Shown here: piece after piece, positions 1-12,264 of the stretch
Layout of the letters: every line of letters starts with the position of its first letter
Numbering within the stretch: position 1 is the stretch's first letter
NCBI GenBank assembly: GCA_036873135.1
Contig: JAPTYO010000010.1
Location: 26,963,772-27,027,771 of the forward strand
Direction: 5' to 3'
DNA: 64,000 nucleotides
Source of the DNA: Clarkia xantiana subsp. parviflora
Lineage: Eukaryota; Streptophyta; Magnoliopsida; Myrtales; Onagraceae
Notes under the pieces: generated by a model
What the model saw: only the letters and a program-made list of their open reading frames with translations
The model's database searches: none
What the model was told of the DNA's origin: nothing
Position numbers and translations under genes: made by a program

Positions 1-319
1 TGTCTGGGGGGAGTTCCGCATCCATCACGTCCTGTCCTGGCTTCCAACTACTACTCCCCCTTAAAGAGCTTTATATAACAAAACTCCCTTAGACATAGTA
101 GACGTTGGTGTGCTCGAATTAGCACCAGTTTTCCAGACACGTGACAGTAGCATATAACTATATAATAAGTTGGACTTCCAAAATAACCCTTCCTAATTTC
201 TTGAGAATCGAGACTTCCAAGCTCTCCAACAAGGTATGTTCTTCTTCTCCTTCCCATTCATTCTTTTGCGAAATATCAAATATTATTATATTTATTTATC
301 AATATCTTCGGCGACAACA
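1..319. other. Left-edge non-coding DNA
   Basis: I see no gene here. The short open frames on both strands have no recognisable domain and no start context, and the base composition looks like ordinary plant intergenic DNA. Confidence 0.4.
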
Positions 320-1115
320 CTTAGGAGACGTTGGATGGACGTAATGTGAGATTACTTGAAATGCAAGATTACAAGTAATGTGAGACGTAATGTGAGATTA
401 CTTATAATGTTAAATTATAGTGTTTAGTTGTGCTGTAATGTGGAGTGTCATGTCAGATTACAATGTTTGGTGTGTGTTGTAATGTGTATTGTAATGGAAC
501 TTTATTATTATTATTATATTAATATATATGAGAGTATGTTATATCTTAATATGATAAGATTTAAACGAACATATATATTTTGACAATTACTAACTTCTTA
601 AGGATTATGTGTGTGATTAATACTATAGTCTTTATGAAATCTAAAGACTAAATATTTAAACTAAATATGCACAACTATTAAAATCTTATTGATTAAAACA
701 TCATATATAATTTTATAAGATAATTTTCATAAAAAAAAAAATACAACGAAAAAGACTTACTCATTTTATACGAACGTCATGTGCATTATTATTTATTATA
801 ATAATTATGAAGTATCTAAAAAATAAAAGCTAATAACAATAAATATATTATCAACATAATATAAAGATAATACAAAATAATTTATCTATTTAGTAAATAA
901 TAATAAAATAATAACACTCTGTAATGTTGGACGTAATCTCACATTACATCCGGTTTTTAGATGTAATCTCACATTACGTTGAATGGAGTTTGGATGTAAT
1001 CTCAGATTACAATGCACATTACGTCGTTTGGCAAACCAAACAACGTAATGTGGATGTAATGTGAGACGTAATGTGAGATTACATCTCACATTACATCCAT
1101 CCAAACACCCCCTTT
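320..1115. mobile_element. AT-rich MITE-like element with subterminal repeats
   Basis: Both ends carry many copies of the motif GTAATGTGAGATTAC and its reverse complement, clustered at about 340-500 and 925-1100 around an AT-rich centre without coding capacity. The outer ends are imperfect inverted repeats: GTTGGATGGACGTAATG on the left and the complement of CATTACATCCATCCAAAC on the right. Clustered subterminal repeats with weak terminal repeats suggest a non-autonomous DNA transposon, hAT-like or similar. I could not define a target-site duplication, so the exact ends are approximate. A related fragment lies near 7366-7460. Confidence 0.5.
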
Positions 1116-1164
1116 ATAACACATAATTAACCATCAACAGTTTTGGTATAGAGGTTCTTTTTTT

Positions 1165-1300
1165 ATTATTGGTGTCCAACAGTTGTGATCTAGTGGTTGA
1201 GAGCATTCACTCCTACACGATTTAGCTCTGGGTCATGAGTTTGAAACTCGCAACAAGTTAATTAAATTCATTTTCAAGAGTAAAAAAGAATAGTATCTGA
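1165..1300 (+). repeat. tRNA-derived SINE-like sequence
   Basis: A possible Pol III A box (TAGTGGTTGAGAG, about 1191-1204) is followed about 45 bp later by a B-box-like stretch (GAGTTTGAAACTC, about 1237-1249). This spacing fits the head of a tRNA-derived SINE. No clear flanking duplication or 3' tail was found, so it could be an old tRNA-like relic. Confidence 0.35.
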
Positions 1301-1457
1301 CGGCCAACCTCTTGAGTCTATATCGCTACTACCAATTTATATATATTTTTTTTAATTAAAAAAAAACACATAATTATAATTATAATTGTTTAGATTAGAT
1401 AGGATTATTTTAGTCCGCCAGCCAGCTAGGCATTGGATACTGTTTACAATCAAGTTT

Positions 1458-1480
1458 CACGTGATCGCTAGTCTATAAAA
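1458..1480 (+). promoter_or_regulatory. G-box and TATA box of the P450 gene
   Basis: A CACGTG G-box at 1458-1463 is followed by TATAAAA at 1474-1480, about 30 bp before the P450 start codon. The TATA box is close to the ATG, so the 5' untranslated leader would be very short. Confidence 0.45.
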
Positions 1481-1510
1481 TCTTCTGTCCCACCGGTTGT
1501 TATTTCTACA

Positions 1511-4407
1511 ATGGAGTCATCAATCCAAAACCCTATTCTTCTACCCTTTGGCAAGCAAGCTATTGCAGTAGCAACAGCAACTCTAGTGGTGATGATGATG
1601 ATCTGTAACTACATTTTCCGTCAGAGACGACGACGACTGGTCAATTTTCCACCTGGACCTAAGCCCTGGCCAATTATTGGCAACTTCAAGCTCCTCACGT
1701 GCTCCCTGCCACACCGTGCCATCCACGAGCTATCTCTTAAATATGGACCAATCATGGGACTCCAGCTGGGCCTGGTTCAGGTGGTTGTTGCCTCATCCAG
1801 TGAGATGGCTCGAGCCTTTCTCAAAACACATGACCATGCGTTCGCTTCACGCGCACCACTGGCTGCCGGAAAGTACACAGCTTACAATTTCTTGGACATG
1901 ACGTGGGCTCCATACGGTCCATACTGGCGCCAAACACGAAAGATATTCCAGCTCGGCTTGTTTCATCCTAAACGACTTGAATCTGTGAGAACGAACATTT
2001 ATATATATATATAATATAATATAATAATAACGAAATTAATTGATAATATGATAAGACAACATAATCTTCTTGTCGTTTTTGTATTAGGGTATCAAAGTAC
2101 GATAAAACACGTATAAAAAAATCATGTTTATGCGTGTATATAAATATATATGGCAGAATGATAACACTAACAAGATTTATACAATATAATTTACATATTG
2201 TGTTTACAACACGATAAAGTTATGCTATTAAGTCTAATTTACGAGTATTTTTATGAACAAATCTTATTTAGTAGAGTTTTATCAACCCTATTTCTTGTTG
2301 TGTATTATAAACTTATGAATACTTACATATTAATTTTTTTTTTTTCTCAAGTTCATTATTTTGATTTTTGCTTAAACATATCTTATAATTAAAGGTGTAC
2401 AACTAAATTTAACATAACATGATAGTACGATACAAATACGCACGGAAAATATCGTGTTTGTGTTTGTAAAGCGTGGGATGATAAAGCATAATAATTTTGG
2501 CTTTTGTACGAACAGAGTGAATCGTTGTTAATACGGAGTGAAGAGATGAGTTCATTTGTGCAAGGAATATACGAATCAACGGGACATGCAATGACATTGA
2601 GAAATCATCTGACGGATCTAAGCCTGAATATAATAAGTCGGATGGTGTTAGGGTTAAAATACACACAAGTGTCAACCAAGGGATCATTCAATGATAATAT
2701 CAAAGCGAAAGAGTTGAAAGAGATGATAGATGAGTGGTTCCTTCTAAGTGGGGTCCTCAACATCGGTGATTTGATCCCTCGACTAGGGTTTCTGGACTTG
2801 CAAGGCTATGAGAAGAGGATGAAGATTCTGGGCCACAAATTTGATCAACTTTTAGAGCAGGTTTTGGATGAGCACAGCCAGAGGAAGCAACGCCAAGGTG
2901 CGGATTTCGTGGTGAAGGACATGGTAGATTTGCTGTTGCAGCTTGCGGATGATCCCAGCGCCGATCCTCATCTCAAGCTTTCTCGGGATGGAATCAAGGC
3001 ATTCACTGTGGTTTGTACCCTTACCCTAGCTTACTTATATCCGACTCAATTGATTTTATTTTTTAAAATTGGTTTTATAAACCTCTATTTTTTTTTAGCA
3101 AATTGCTATATGTGCTACAATTTACGTCAAAATCAACATAAAATTAGCATGTTCTACCATGTGAGGTCTTGATAGGTATCCGAAATGTGTTTGCTAAGAA
3201 ATTGAAAAGATTGCACTAGAATAACCTTATATTGGATGTTCAGTTGAAAGTCACTCTTGGATTTTGGGATGTCATATTGAACATGTCCAGTTGAACGTGT
3301 TCGTTACAATCCTTTTATTTACTGTTAGCCTTGCCAGTAACAGATCTCACACTGCCGAAACATGCTCATTTTCTGTTGAATTTTGTGACTGGGATGGAAA
3401 TTTACTAGGAAATTAGAAAGTTCAAGTATTCAATATTAACAAAGTAAAGCTTGGGTAACAATTTATAATTATGTCAAAGTTTGGTTAACGATTTGGTAAT
3501 CAACCCTTCTTATTATTACTGAAAGTCATATTATCTTAACTAAAAACTTAAAGAATTTATCCTGAAAATGTATATTTTTTCTTAAAATGAAAAACTTAAG
3601 TCTGGGTTTTTATTTTTATAAAATATATACTTCATATTTGTTTGTATAAAATTTATTTTCTATTTTTAAATATTTTGTTGTAATTTTTTAAAATAAAAAA
3701 ATAACTCAAAAGGCAATTTAATAAATTTTACAATTTGTAATCTGCATAAAATAATTAATGATCTACAAATAGAATTTCTTGTATGCACTATATATATATA
3801 CTAGGTGGCTGACCTGCGCGTTGCGCGGTAAATAATTTGTTTATTGGGACACTATGAAAAAAATTTGATATTGATAATTTTTTTTTACAACAATAATAAC
3901 TAATTTTACTGGTTTTTGTTATACAAAATAATATGTTCAAGACAAATGAAACACTTAATCAAATATATCTTAATCAAATATCGTATGGAGCATGTGTAAA
4001 TGAAAGTGATGAGGGAATGAACTTTTGGTGTTGAAAAAAAAAGATGTAAAAAAACGGTCGGTGATGATCAATGAGAGGTATTTGTGTATTTTTAGAGCTT
4101 GTTGATATTTAGTTGCATTGAAATTTATATATATATATATATATTATTGATTATATACTTATAATTGTAGTGTCTAATAGATCAACAAAACTGAAACCGT
4201 ATAACAATTTTAATAAATATAAGATGAAATTAATATAAATCGTAAAAATTATATTTTAGTTCAATGTTACATTGAATAATAATTTACATAATTTATTTCA
4301 CAAATAAACTTATATTATTAGAAATTAGTTATTTGATTTGAGATAGTATATAAAAAAATATGTACTTAAAATACTAATTATATTAATAAATTAATTTAAA
4401 AAATGTA

Positions 4408-4461
<54 letters not shown>

Positions 4462-7325
4462 CATAGAAATTCTTTAAATATGCTTTTAGTTAAAAAAAAT
4501 GTTTATGAATAAAGTTAAAGTAGAAAAATATATAAAAATTCATTAAACTAAGGAAAAGTTAAGACATTTCCCGCCATAAATAATATTAAATTTAATTACA
4601 TTAAAATATATTTTAAAAAAGAAAATGAAAAAAAAATGAGTGATTGGATTTTGGTGTTAAAAAATACGTATAAATTAGTTTTTATCTTAGATCGTAATAA
4701 CTAATATTAAATCTAATCATATTAATAGTCATTTTAAAAGAGATGATGAAAGAATGAACTTTTGGTGTTGAAAAAAAAAATGTAAAGGCCGGTCATGATC
4801 AATGAGAATATTTGGGCATTTTTAAAGATTTAATGTCTAGTTGGGCATTGAAATTTAACTGTATGTAACTTAAAGTTTTGATCAACTAAGAGAATTACTT
4901 CTTTTTGATGCATAAAATATGCGTCATTCAAATATTAAACATATTGAAATTATATTATATATAGATATTAGGGATTTAAATCAAATTGGTACCTGGGTTA
5001 ACAGCCCAAAACGAATTGGTACCTCCACTAAATTTTGTGACAAATTGGTACCCGAGTTAACCTGGGTGTTGCACCGTTAGAATTTCTGGTTAAAACTAAC
5101 GGAATCTCATTTTTGGCGTATGAAAAGACTAAAATACCCTTATTGCATAATAGATACGTAATATAATTCAAAACTTTGGAACCCAATATCTCACTCATTT
5201 CTTCATCTTTTAAGACAATTTTTTTTTTTTGAAACCACATAATTTTTCGAGATCTATGCAACCCAAATAGCCGTAAAGTGATTTTCCCAGTTTTTTTTCA
5301 ATAAATATCGTTTTCCATGTTAATTCATTCTTTTTTATATCAAACTCCACCGCATTCTAACACATATCACCCTTGATCACCCAATTTTTTTACTTATTGG
5401 ATTTCAATACTACAATCAAACCGTTGCTTTTGGATTCCAACACTTCTGTTTAAAAACCAAATTGATGTTATACCTTTCATCCAAAAGAAAACCAAAAATG
5501 AAAGTTTGTCGAATTAATTGTTATGCAATCTATAACTTACTGGAATTTTTCTTGATGTCTCCAATAAACTATACTCGTGTGTCTCTAAATCAATAAACGT
5601 CACTGCAAGAGAATATATGGATCTTAGATAGATAAATATGTTTCATACTTGAAATAGAACAATATGAAAAGTACTTTTAAGGGTATTGGAAGAACTTTTA
5701 GAATGGACACCAAGAAGAAATAGTTTATTTTCTCATTTAATCTACATGTGGAAATTGATACTCTCAGTATCCTGAGGGATGACCGTAATGTGAGAAAATA
5801 AGATGAACTTGCATTAAAAGAACCACACAAAGAATTTTACCACTATGTGGCTAGAGACAAACAATAAATTTTCTTTCGAGATATTGCCAAAACTGTTCCA
5901 TTTGCAATTTTATGTTAGACCATGTCAAGCTTTTAAAATCGAAGACCTGCAGAACTGGTCAATTTTTCAGCATGTCCAAAAAATATATAAACAAAAAAAT
6001 TGGTAGCTTATCATGCTAAGATCCATATATTCTCTTGTAATGACTTTTATTGATTTAGAGACACACCAATATAGTTTACTGGAGACATCAAGAAAAATTC
6101 TAGTAAGTTATAGAATGCATAATAATTAATTCGACAGATTTTCGCCTTTTGTTTTCTTTTGGATGAAAGGTATAATATCAATTTGGTTCTTAAACAGAAG
6201 TGTTGGAATCCAAGAGCAAAGGTTTGATTGTAGTATTGGAATCCAATTAGTAAAAAAAATTGGTGATCAAAGTTGATAAGTGTTAGAATGCGGTGGAGTT
6301 TTATACAAAAAAGAACGAATTAACATGGAAACCGGTGTTTATTGAAAAAAAACTGGTCAAATCACTTTAAGGCTATTTGGCTTGCATAGATCTCGAAAAG
6401 TTATGCGGTTTCAAAAAAAAAATTGTCCAAAAAGATGAAGAAATGAGTGAGATATTGGGTTCCAAAGTTTTGAATTGATATTACGTAGCTATTCTGCAAT
6501 AAGGGTATTTTAGTCTTTTCATGCGCTAAAAATGAGATTCCGTTAGTTTTAACCAGAAATTATAACGGTGCAACACCCAGGTTAACTCGGGTACCAATTT
6601 GTCACAAAATTTAGTGGAGGTACCAATTCGTTTTGGGCTGTTAACCCAGGTACCAATTTGATTTAAATCCCTAGATATTATGAATGCTTATAGTGTACAC
6701 ACAGGATCTAATGGTTGGTGGAACGGAGACTTCGGCAATAGTTGGAGAATGGGCAATGTGTGAACTCCTGAGGCATCCCGAAACGTTCAACAAGGCGACT
6801 TCCGAGCTCGACGGGGTGATTGGGAAAAATCGATGGGTCGAAGAGAAGGATATGGAAAAGCTACCCTACATAGACGGACTTATCAAGGAGACAATGCGGA
6901 TGCACCCACCGGCAGCTCTACTAGCTCACCTTATCACACAAGATATCAACATTGCAGGGTACCACATTCCTAAAGGCACTCTAGGTATGGTGAGTGGGTG
7001 GTCTATAGGACGGGACCCTAAACTGTGGGACGGTCCCGAAGAGTTCCGACCCGAAAGGTTCATCGGAAAGGAGATTGATGTGAAAGCGGGGCAGCATTTT
7101 GAGTTGTTTCCGTTCGGGTCGGGTAGGAGGATGTGCCCGGGGAATGCGCTAGGGTTTAAGGTGATTCAGACGAGCATTGCTAATATGTTGCATGGATTTA
7201 CATGGGAATTGGCAAAGAAAGAGGAGTTGAATATGGAAGAGTTGGATGGACTTTCTAGTCCAAAGAAGATTAGACTTGTTGTTGTTCCCAAGCCTAGACT
7301 ACCACTTCACCTCTTCTACCACTAA
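1511..7325 (+). CDS. Cytochrome P450, CYP71 clan (CYP92-like), three exons
   Basis: Predicted exons are 1511-1984, 2516-3010 and 6705-7325, giving about 529 residues with every splice in phase 0. Seen: an N-terminal hydrophobic anchor (about residues 17-36) followed by an RQRRRR basic stretch, the proline hinge FPPGPKPWPIIGN (about 46-58), an I-helix oxygen-binding motif GGTETS at the start of exon 3, the K-helix KETMR (ExxR), FRPERF, and the haem loop FPFGSGRRMCPG with the cysteine ligand. The C-terminal part (KVIQTSIANMLHGF, LSSPKKI, PRLPLHL) is most like the CYP92 family. Family knowledge: an ER-anchored monooxygenase that uses NADPH-P450 reductase; the substrate cannot be told from sequence. 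Odd points: an extra intron after residue 158, and a last intron of 3.7 kb swollen by a MULE. The exon 1/2 join adds about two residues compared with relatives, so that splice is the least certain. Confidence 0.85.
3080..3506. repeat. Remnant of a fold-back repeat family in the P450 intron
   Basis: The segment contains phrases shared with the fold-back element at 7698-8222: the AGCAAATTGCTATA end, a CATGCTCATTTTCTG core and a right end close to GGTAATCAACCC. It reads as an eroded copy of the same family. No target duplication was found. Confidence 0.4.
4003..4856. repeat. Two direct copies of a ~120-bp segment
   Basis: The segments at about 4003-4135 and 4739-4856 share the phrases GAATGAACTTTTGGTGTTG, GATGATCAATGAGA-like text and GCATTGAAATTT in the same order and orientation. 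Between them lies AT-rich DNA with a (TA)n tract at 4420-4459. They are probably internal repeats or ends of an unidentified transposon inside the P450 intron. Confidence 0.45.
4971..6671. mobile_element. Non-autonomous long-TIR MULE in the P450 intron
   Basis: The element starts GGGATTTAAATCAAATTGG and ends with its reverse complement. Inverted arms of about 656 bp (4971-5627 and 6016-6671) flank a unique centre of about 388 bp. A perfect 9-bp target duplication TAGATATTA lies at 4962-4970 and 6672-6680. Long terminal inverted repeats plus a 9-bp duplication define a TIR-type Mutator-like element. No transposase is present; open frames inside are arm sequence read by chance. It lies wholly within intron 2, ending 33 bp before exon 3, so branch point and acceptor selection happen right beside it. 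Confidence 0.9.
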
Positions 7326-7697
7326 ATAATACATCATTATATATATGTGTGAGTCCCACAATAAGCGTATTTGGATGGCGTAATGTCAAATTGCGCACTG
7401 TAATGTAATATTAAATTACAATATTTGTTTGGTTGTATTGTAATATTATTGAGTGTAATGGATCTGATCAAAATGGAATGACTTTGTCAAAATTCAAAGT
7501 TAGAATTTCAATTCAAAAAATTTCTGATCGAGCCGAGCTCGAGTCAAATTTTCTGGTTTATCGACTTGAGTTTGACGTTGATAATACACGACTTAAACTA
7601 CTCGTGAGTTTTAATGTATTATATATATATATATATACTCATAAAATTCATAATTGTAGTTTGTTCTTTCCAATACTTATTATCAAAATTTAAATTA
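7326..7697. other. P450 3' flank
   Basis: Contains the probable 3' UTR. At 7366-7460 there is a fragment (TTTGGATGGCGTAATG and following TGTAATG motifs) that resembles one end of the MITE at 320-1115. No gene is seen. Confidence 0.4.
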
Positions 7698-8222
7698 GGG
7701 TTAATAACTAAATTGCTGCCTAAATTTTGACTAATTTACAAATTGCTATATAAATTTTAATTTTTTAAATTGGCTACACAAACTTTCAATTTTTGAGCAA
7801 ATTACTAACCTTGTTTTGATTTCATTCAAATTGAATAGAAATTGAACATGTTTAGCCACACGGGTTCTTTTCATGTGTACCCAAGATGGATTCAGATATA
7901 AACTGAAAGAATTGCAACAAAATACATTCAATTAGATCCTCAATAGAAAGACATTGTTCAAATTGTGCGGATGTCCAAATGAGCATTCAATTAAGGTATT
8001 GCGTTGCAATAGTTATGTTTAAATCTATTTTGGGTACACATGAAAAAATATCACATGACGAAAACATGCTCATTTTCTATCCAATTTGACGGGATTGATA
8101 TAGAGGTAGTAATTTGCTCAGAAATTAAAAGTTTGGTTAGTCAATTTAAAAAAAAAAAATTAAAATTCAAGTAGTGAGTTGTAAATTGGTCAAAATTCAA
8201 GTAGCAATTTAGTTATCGACCC
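7698..8222. mobile_element. Fold-back MULE-like MITE
   Basis: The left end GGGTTAATAACTAAATTGCT and right end AGCAATTTAGTTATCGACCC are imperfect inverted repeats, and inverted similarity continues inward through most of the 525 bp. It is flanked by TTTAAATTA (7689-7697) and TTTAAACTA (8223-8231), a 9-bp duplication with one mismatch. Size, GGG...CCC ends and 9-bp duplication fit a non-autonomous Mutator-like fold-back element. Confidence 0.75.
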
Positions 8223-10225
8223 TTTAAACTATTAAAACCCACATATTTTCTCTAAATGAGTCGAGCTCAAAATATTTCTGTACAGTTAAAAAATATTTTA
8301 ATTATATATACATTTAATTAAGCTGAATTAAATTATGTCGAGCTTAAATTGAGCATAGTTTGAGTTTAAAAAAATTGAGCTCATCGAATAGAATCTATAG
8401 TCTACTTCGAGCTGGCTAACACTCAAATTTGAGCAGCACACAGCACTGTGTAGTTGAATCTTTTGCGGAGGCGTAAAGAAAGGGTGCCTCTTACATGTTT
8501 TACAAAGATGAAGTGCATGGTATCTTGCAACGGGACTTGCCATTATCCATTTATGTTTGATTACCTACCTAAGTTAATTTATGTTTGTTTTTCTTCTTTG
8601 TATGTATAGCCCAAGATTCTGTTCTAGTCTATTTAGGAATTTGTATGCATTCATTTGTTTAAGACAACTAGATATGCTAGGTATTAAAAAGAGGGTACCA
8701 TGACACTAAAAGACAAGTATATAATCTGGACAAATGAAGGCTAAAGAAAACAAAAGGTTAGCTGGTATATCAAGTCAGTACCAACTACCTTCAAGTTGTA
8801 TAGAAAATTGTTTTGCTAGATAACTAATAATAGCACGGATTAACTTTACAAACATAGTCTTGAAAACCAACATAATAAAGAAAAACTATCATCTAAGACT
8901 CACTCCATAAAACAATACGTCTTTGGAGAACAAAAGTAGTTTTAAAAGTAGTTTTGAAGAACAAAACTTAGTCCAAAAGGAGGAATTAACATTGCTGATG
9001 TAAAGCCATAGTTGTTTGAGTGATGGAATAGATGGTACCCTCCTAAAGAGTAAACTATCATCTTCAAAACCAACAATTATGCGATTTTAGGACAGTTTCT
9101 GCCTATTTTGATGCCTTGAACCTTTTTTTTTTTGCTTGAAGCAGAGACTACATAATTTTTTTTTCTCATAAATGCGTATTACTTTGTCATGTGACATAAG
9201 GAATATTTTTAATTTTAAAACACACAAAAACTATCTCATTAAACAATACTATTTGATTTTAATATCTATAAATAAATTTTTTTACTTTCATTTACTACAG
9301 TAGTCATAATCAAAATGCCACAATTTTTTATAATAGTCTTATTTACGAACCTTTTTTCTGATGTGAATGTAAATGTGAAGAACTTTATAATGACATATGA
9401 TAATGTATATGATTAATCAAAATAATATGTATATGTATTTTTTAAACCTCAAAATTGTTGGTTTCTTCACTTGTCATTACAAAATTCAATCAAGAAAAAT
9501 ATTTTATTTAAATGAATATTTTTTCTACATGAATATTAACTTATATATATAAATTATTATATAAGAACATTTAAAATAATAATTATGCTTGAATATATTA
9601 GATAATGACACATGATGAAATCGATAAATTTGATGTTCAAAGCTGATTCTAGAGCTTTTGGCCACAAATGCATAGTACTGCGTCATGTGGCACAGTCAGT
9701 TATTCTAAAATTTAAAACGCACCAGAAAAATTCATGTTCTAAAGTAATACTCTATAATTTTATTTTTCATGAATTTATTTAATTTACTATGATAATATCA
9801 TTTTTTTTTAATATTGTAATCATATAGTTATAAATTTTTATATAGTACTCTGATTTGCGAATGGTTATTTTCCATGTGAAAATAGAAATGAAGACCTTCT
9901 GAATGATATATGATCTCATATATTTATAACTTACTTATATTACATTTTGACAAGTTCAATAATAATATTCATATGTTCTTTTAAAATATTAATTAATTTT
10001 TGCGCAAAACTCGAGTCGATAATATTTTAACATTAGTTTTTATATGAGTAGAATTTCACGTAAAGTGCGGGTCAATTGACATATAAAAATAATGATATAT
10101 TCTAATTTTTCTTGAATTCGATAAATTAAGTTAAATAATGACATGTGGCGAAATAAGTGATTTTATGTTATATAGAATGCACCAAAATCAACTAGAGTGT
10201 CACGTCAGCTTCCACGTCATTAAAT
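8223..10225. repeat. AT-rich intergenic DNA with degenerate ~0.5-kb repeats
   Basis: No gene is seen. Similar phrases recur at about 9165 (TGCGTATTACTTTGTCATGTG), 9667 (TGCATAGTACTGCGTCATGTG) and 10140 (ACATGTGGCGAAAT), each followed by similar AT-rich text. This implies two to three decayed direct copies of a unit of about 480-500 bp. Confidence 0.4.
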
Positions 10226-10827
10226 TGTTGACATTTGGAGTAAATGGGTCGCCGTAATAGGGAGCCTATTAATATAAGCCCAACATCCTAAGTATAACTG
10301 GGGTATGTCACATTAGAGATTTTAGGTCCGGCCAAATCCTAATGGACCATACGAGGCCCGAAATTGGGCCAACCCTATTATACATGGTGCGGTCGAATTG
10401 GTGAGGGAGCCCTTAGGGGTTTTGCTCACCACCTCTTATAAATAAGAGGTTTCAGGGATTTCTTTAGGGTTAATCACTCTCTCCCTTTTAGTTGTGACAA
10501 AAGAAATTCATCTCCCTATTCACATAGTATTTCGGCCGAACCTATCACACACGGCACACCAAGGAGGTGCCGAATTGTCTTGTGCAATTCACCCCGGAGA
10601 TCCATTCCAGCAACCGAATTAAATAGGCATTGTTGTGGAGACCATTGCATGTGGATTGCTCTCAATTCAGAGTTCCCGCAGGACACCGCTCGGCAGATCG
10701 TGAACTCCCTCGTGACGTTCCTCGACTACGGAAAGCAAAACTGGTATGTGCTCCCTTTCCGCTACGTAATATGTTCACAAGCATGTACCTAGGTTTTGAT
10801 CCATAATTGCATCCCATAATTCCGTTA
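10226..10827 (+). mobile_element. Copia-type LTR, plus orientation
   Basis: The LTR starts TGTTGACATTTGG and ends just before a canonical initiator-Met primer site. A CTTATAAATAAGAGG TATA-like segment lies near 10434-10448. The first part matches, in reverse complement, the LTR at 11370-11744 (shared text TCGCCGTAATA and AATATAAGCCCAAC). The 3' terminus has drifted from CCAACA to CCGTTA. Confidence 0.65.
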
Positions 10828-10828
10828 G

Positions 10829-10840
10829 TGGTATCAGAGC
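10829..10840 (+). other. Primer binding site (tRNA-iMet) of a copia element
   Basis: TGGTATCAGAGC matches the 3' end complement of initiator-Met tRNA, the usual primer of plant Ty1/copia elements. It places the 5' LTR boundary immediately upstream. Confidence 0.8.
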
Positions 10841-11174
10841 CTGTGTAGGGTGTTCATGAATTTTACTAAAAACGTGGTTTTTATCAAAATTGAACATTGG
10901 ATTTGTGATTAAGGTAAAATTTGATCTAGAAATTTGACCACTAACCCTAAATATTTGTTTCGGCCGAACCACTAGGAGGTAAAATTTGATTACTTCGGCA
11001 GCAAGAAAGTGTAAAATTCGGTCGACCACTAGGGTTTAGTTGCAAGTAAAATTGTGACATTAATTATTGATATATTATGTGCATGATTTTAGGGAAATCA
11101 GAATATTTGGTGATATATTAGTTGCCTAAAGATTGAGAAAATATATTGTTAATAGATTTTTAATCTCTAAAATA

Positions 11175-11208
<34 letters not shown>

Positions 11209-11369
11209 CTGTCGAAATATATATATATTGTGCAATATATTTGGAAATTATATCTATTATATTTATTGTTACTTGATGACTAAGTTAAGTTTTTAGTGGA
11301 TTTTAAAACCCTACTTAGCCACCAAAGTAATTAATTTCGGCCGAACCCTATGGGTCACTGGGCCGGATC
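10841..11369 (+). other. Copia leader remnant, no intact gag
   Basis: Follows the primer site. It contains repeated TTTCGGCCGAACC phrases and an (AT)n tract near 11177-11208. No gag reading frame survives. Confidence 0.4.
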
Positions 11370-11744
11370 TGTTGGAATTAAGGGACGATTACTACGGAAA
11401 CAAAAACCACATGGCACATGCTATGTAACAAATTACGCAGCGGATAGAGGGCACTACCAATATTGCTTTCCGTAGTCACACAACTCAAAATGGAGAAAGT
11501 GATTAACCCTAAATAAATCTCTAACACTCTCTATTTATAGAGGAGGTGGGAAAAACCCACCAAGAGTGCCCATCACATAGTTCGGTCGGCCAAGCATTAG
11601 GGGATGCCCAATTTTAGGCATCTCAGGTCAATTGGGACTTTAGGCCTAGTCAAAAATCCCTAATGTGACATTACTCAATTACATAGGTGTTGGGCTTATA
11701 TTAAATGGCTCATATTACGGCGATCCATTCACCAAATGCCAACA
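11370..11744 (-). mobile_element. Copia LTR of the same family, inverted
   Basis: Bounded by TGTTGG and CCAACA, the terminal inverted hexamers of an LTR. Read on the minus strand it matches the LTR at 10226-10827 (AATATAAGCCCAAC, a CTCTATAAATAGAG promoter core, GACTACGGAAAGCAA) with internal deletions. I found no 5-bp duplication, so it may be a rearranged rather than cleanly inserted copy. Confidence 0.65.
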
Positions 11745-12262
11745 AAGAGGCCGTCCAAGAAAGGTTGTAGGAGAAGATTCCCGTAACGCCCTGGTTCCTA
11801 GAAAGAGTATTGTTCCTAGTGGAAGAATCGTTCCTAGTGGGAGCGTAGTTCAAGATGGGAATAATGAGCCTAGACGTAGACAAAGTCAGAGAACTTCTCC
11901 AAAAAAGTATCCCATCGAGAAGGGTGAGTGATTCACTCTTACTTCGGTTGATGAACCGGTAACGGTTTAACAAGCTCTGGAAGGTCCTCAAGCGAAGGAA
12001 TGGAGGAAAGCAATGGAGGAAGAGATCGCCTCAATGGAAGCCAATTATGTTTGGACGTTAGTTGATTTGCATAATAATCGTAGAGCAATCAAGGCTAAGT
12101 GGGTTCTGAAATTGAAACTCATTGCTGATGGAAACGTTGAGCGGTACAAAGCTCGACTTATCGCAAAATGATATACCCTACTCCACGGAGTTGATGAGAC
12201 TTACTCACCGTCTGTGCGTTACACCACAGTCCAGGCTATTTTGGCCTTGGTTGCTGTTAAAT
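11745..12262 (+). pseudogene. Copia pol fragment (reverse transcriptase start)
   Basis: The frame encodes a basic RGRPRK linker, then with interruptions EWRKAMEEEIASMEANYVW, WVLKLK, VERYKARLIAK and HGVDETYSPSV, the hallmark opening of copia reverse transcriptase. In-frame stops occur after EKGE, after VTV and after LIAK. It breaks off at about 12262, where an unrelated LTR begins. It is a non-functional relic. Confidence 0.75.
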
Positions 12263-12264
12263 CG

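Noticed and set aside
5028..5830. Minus-strand open frames in the P450 intron
   Set aside because: They lie in the inverted arm and centre of the long-TIR MULE and have no domain.
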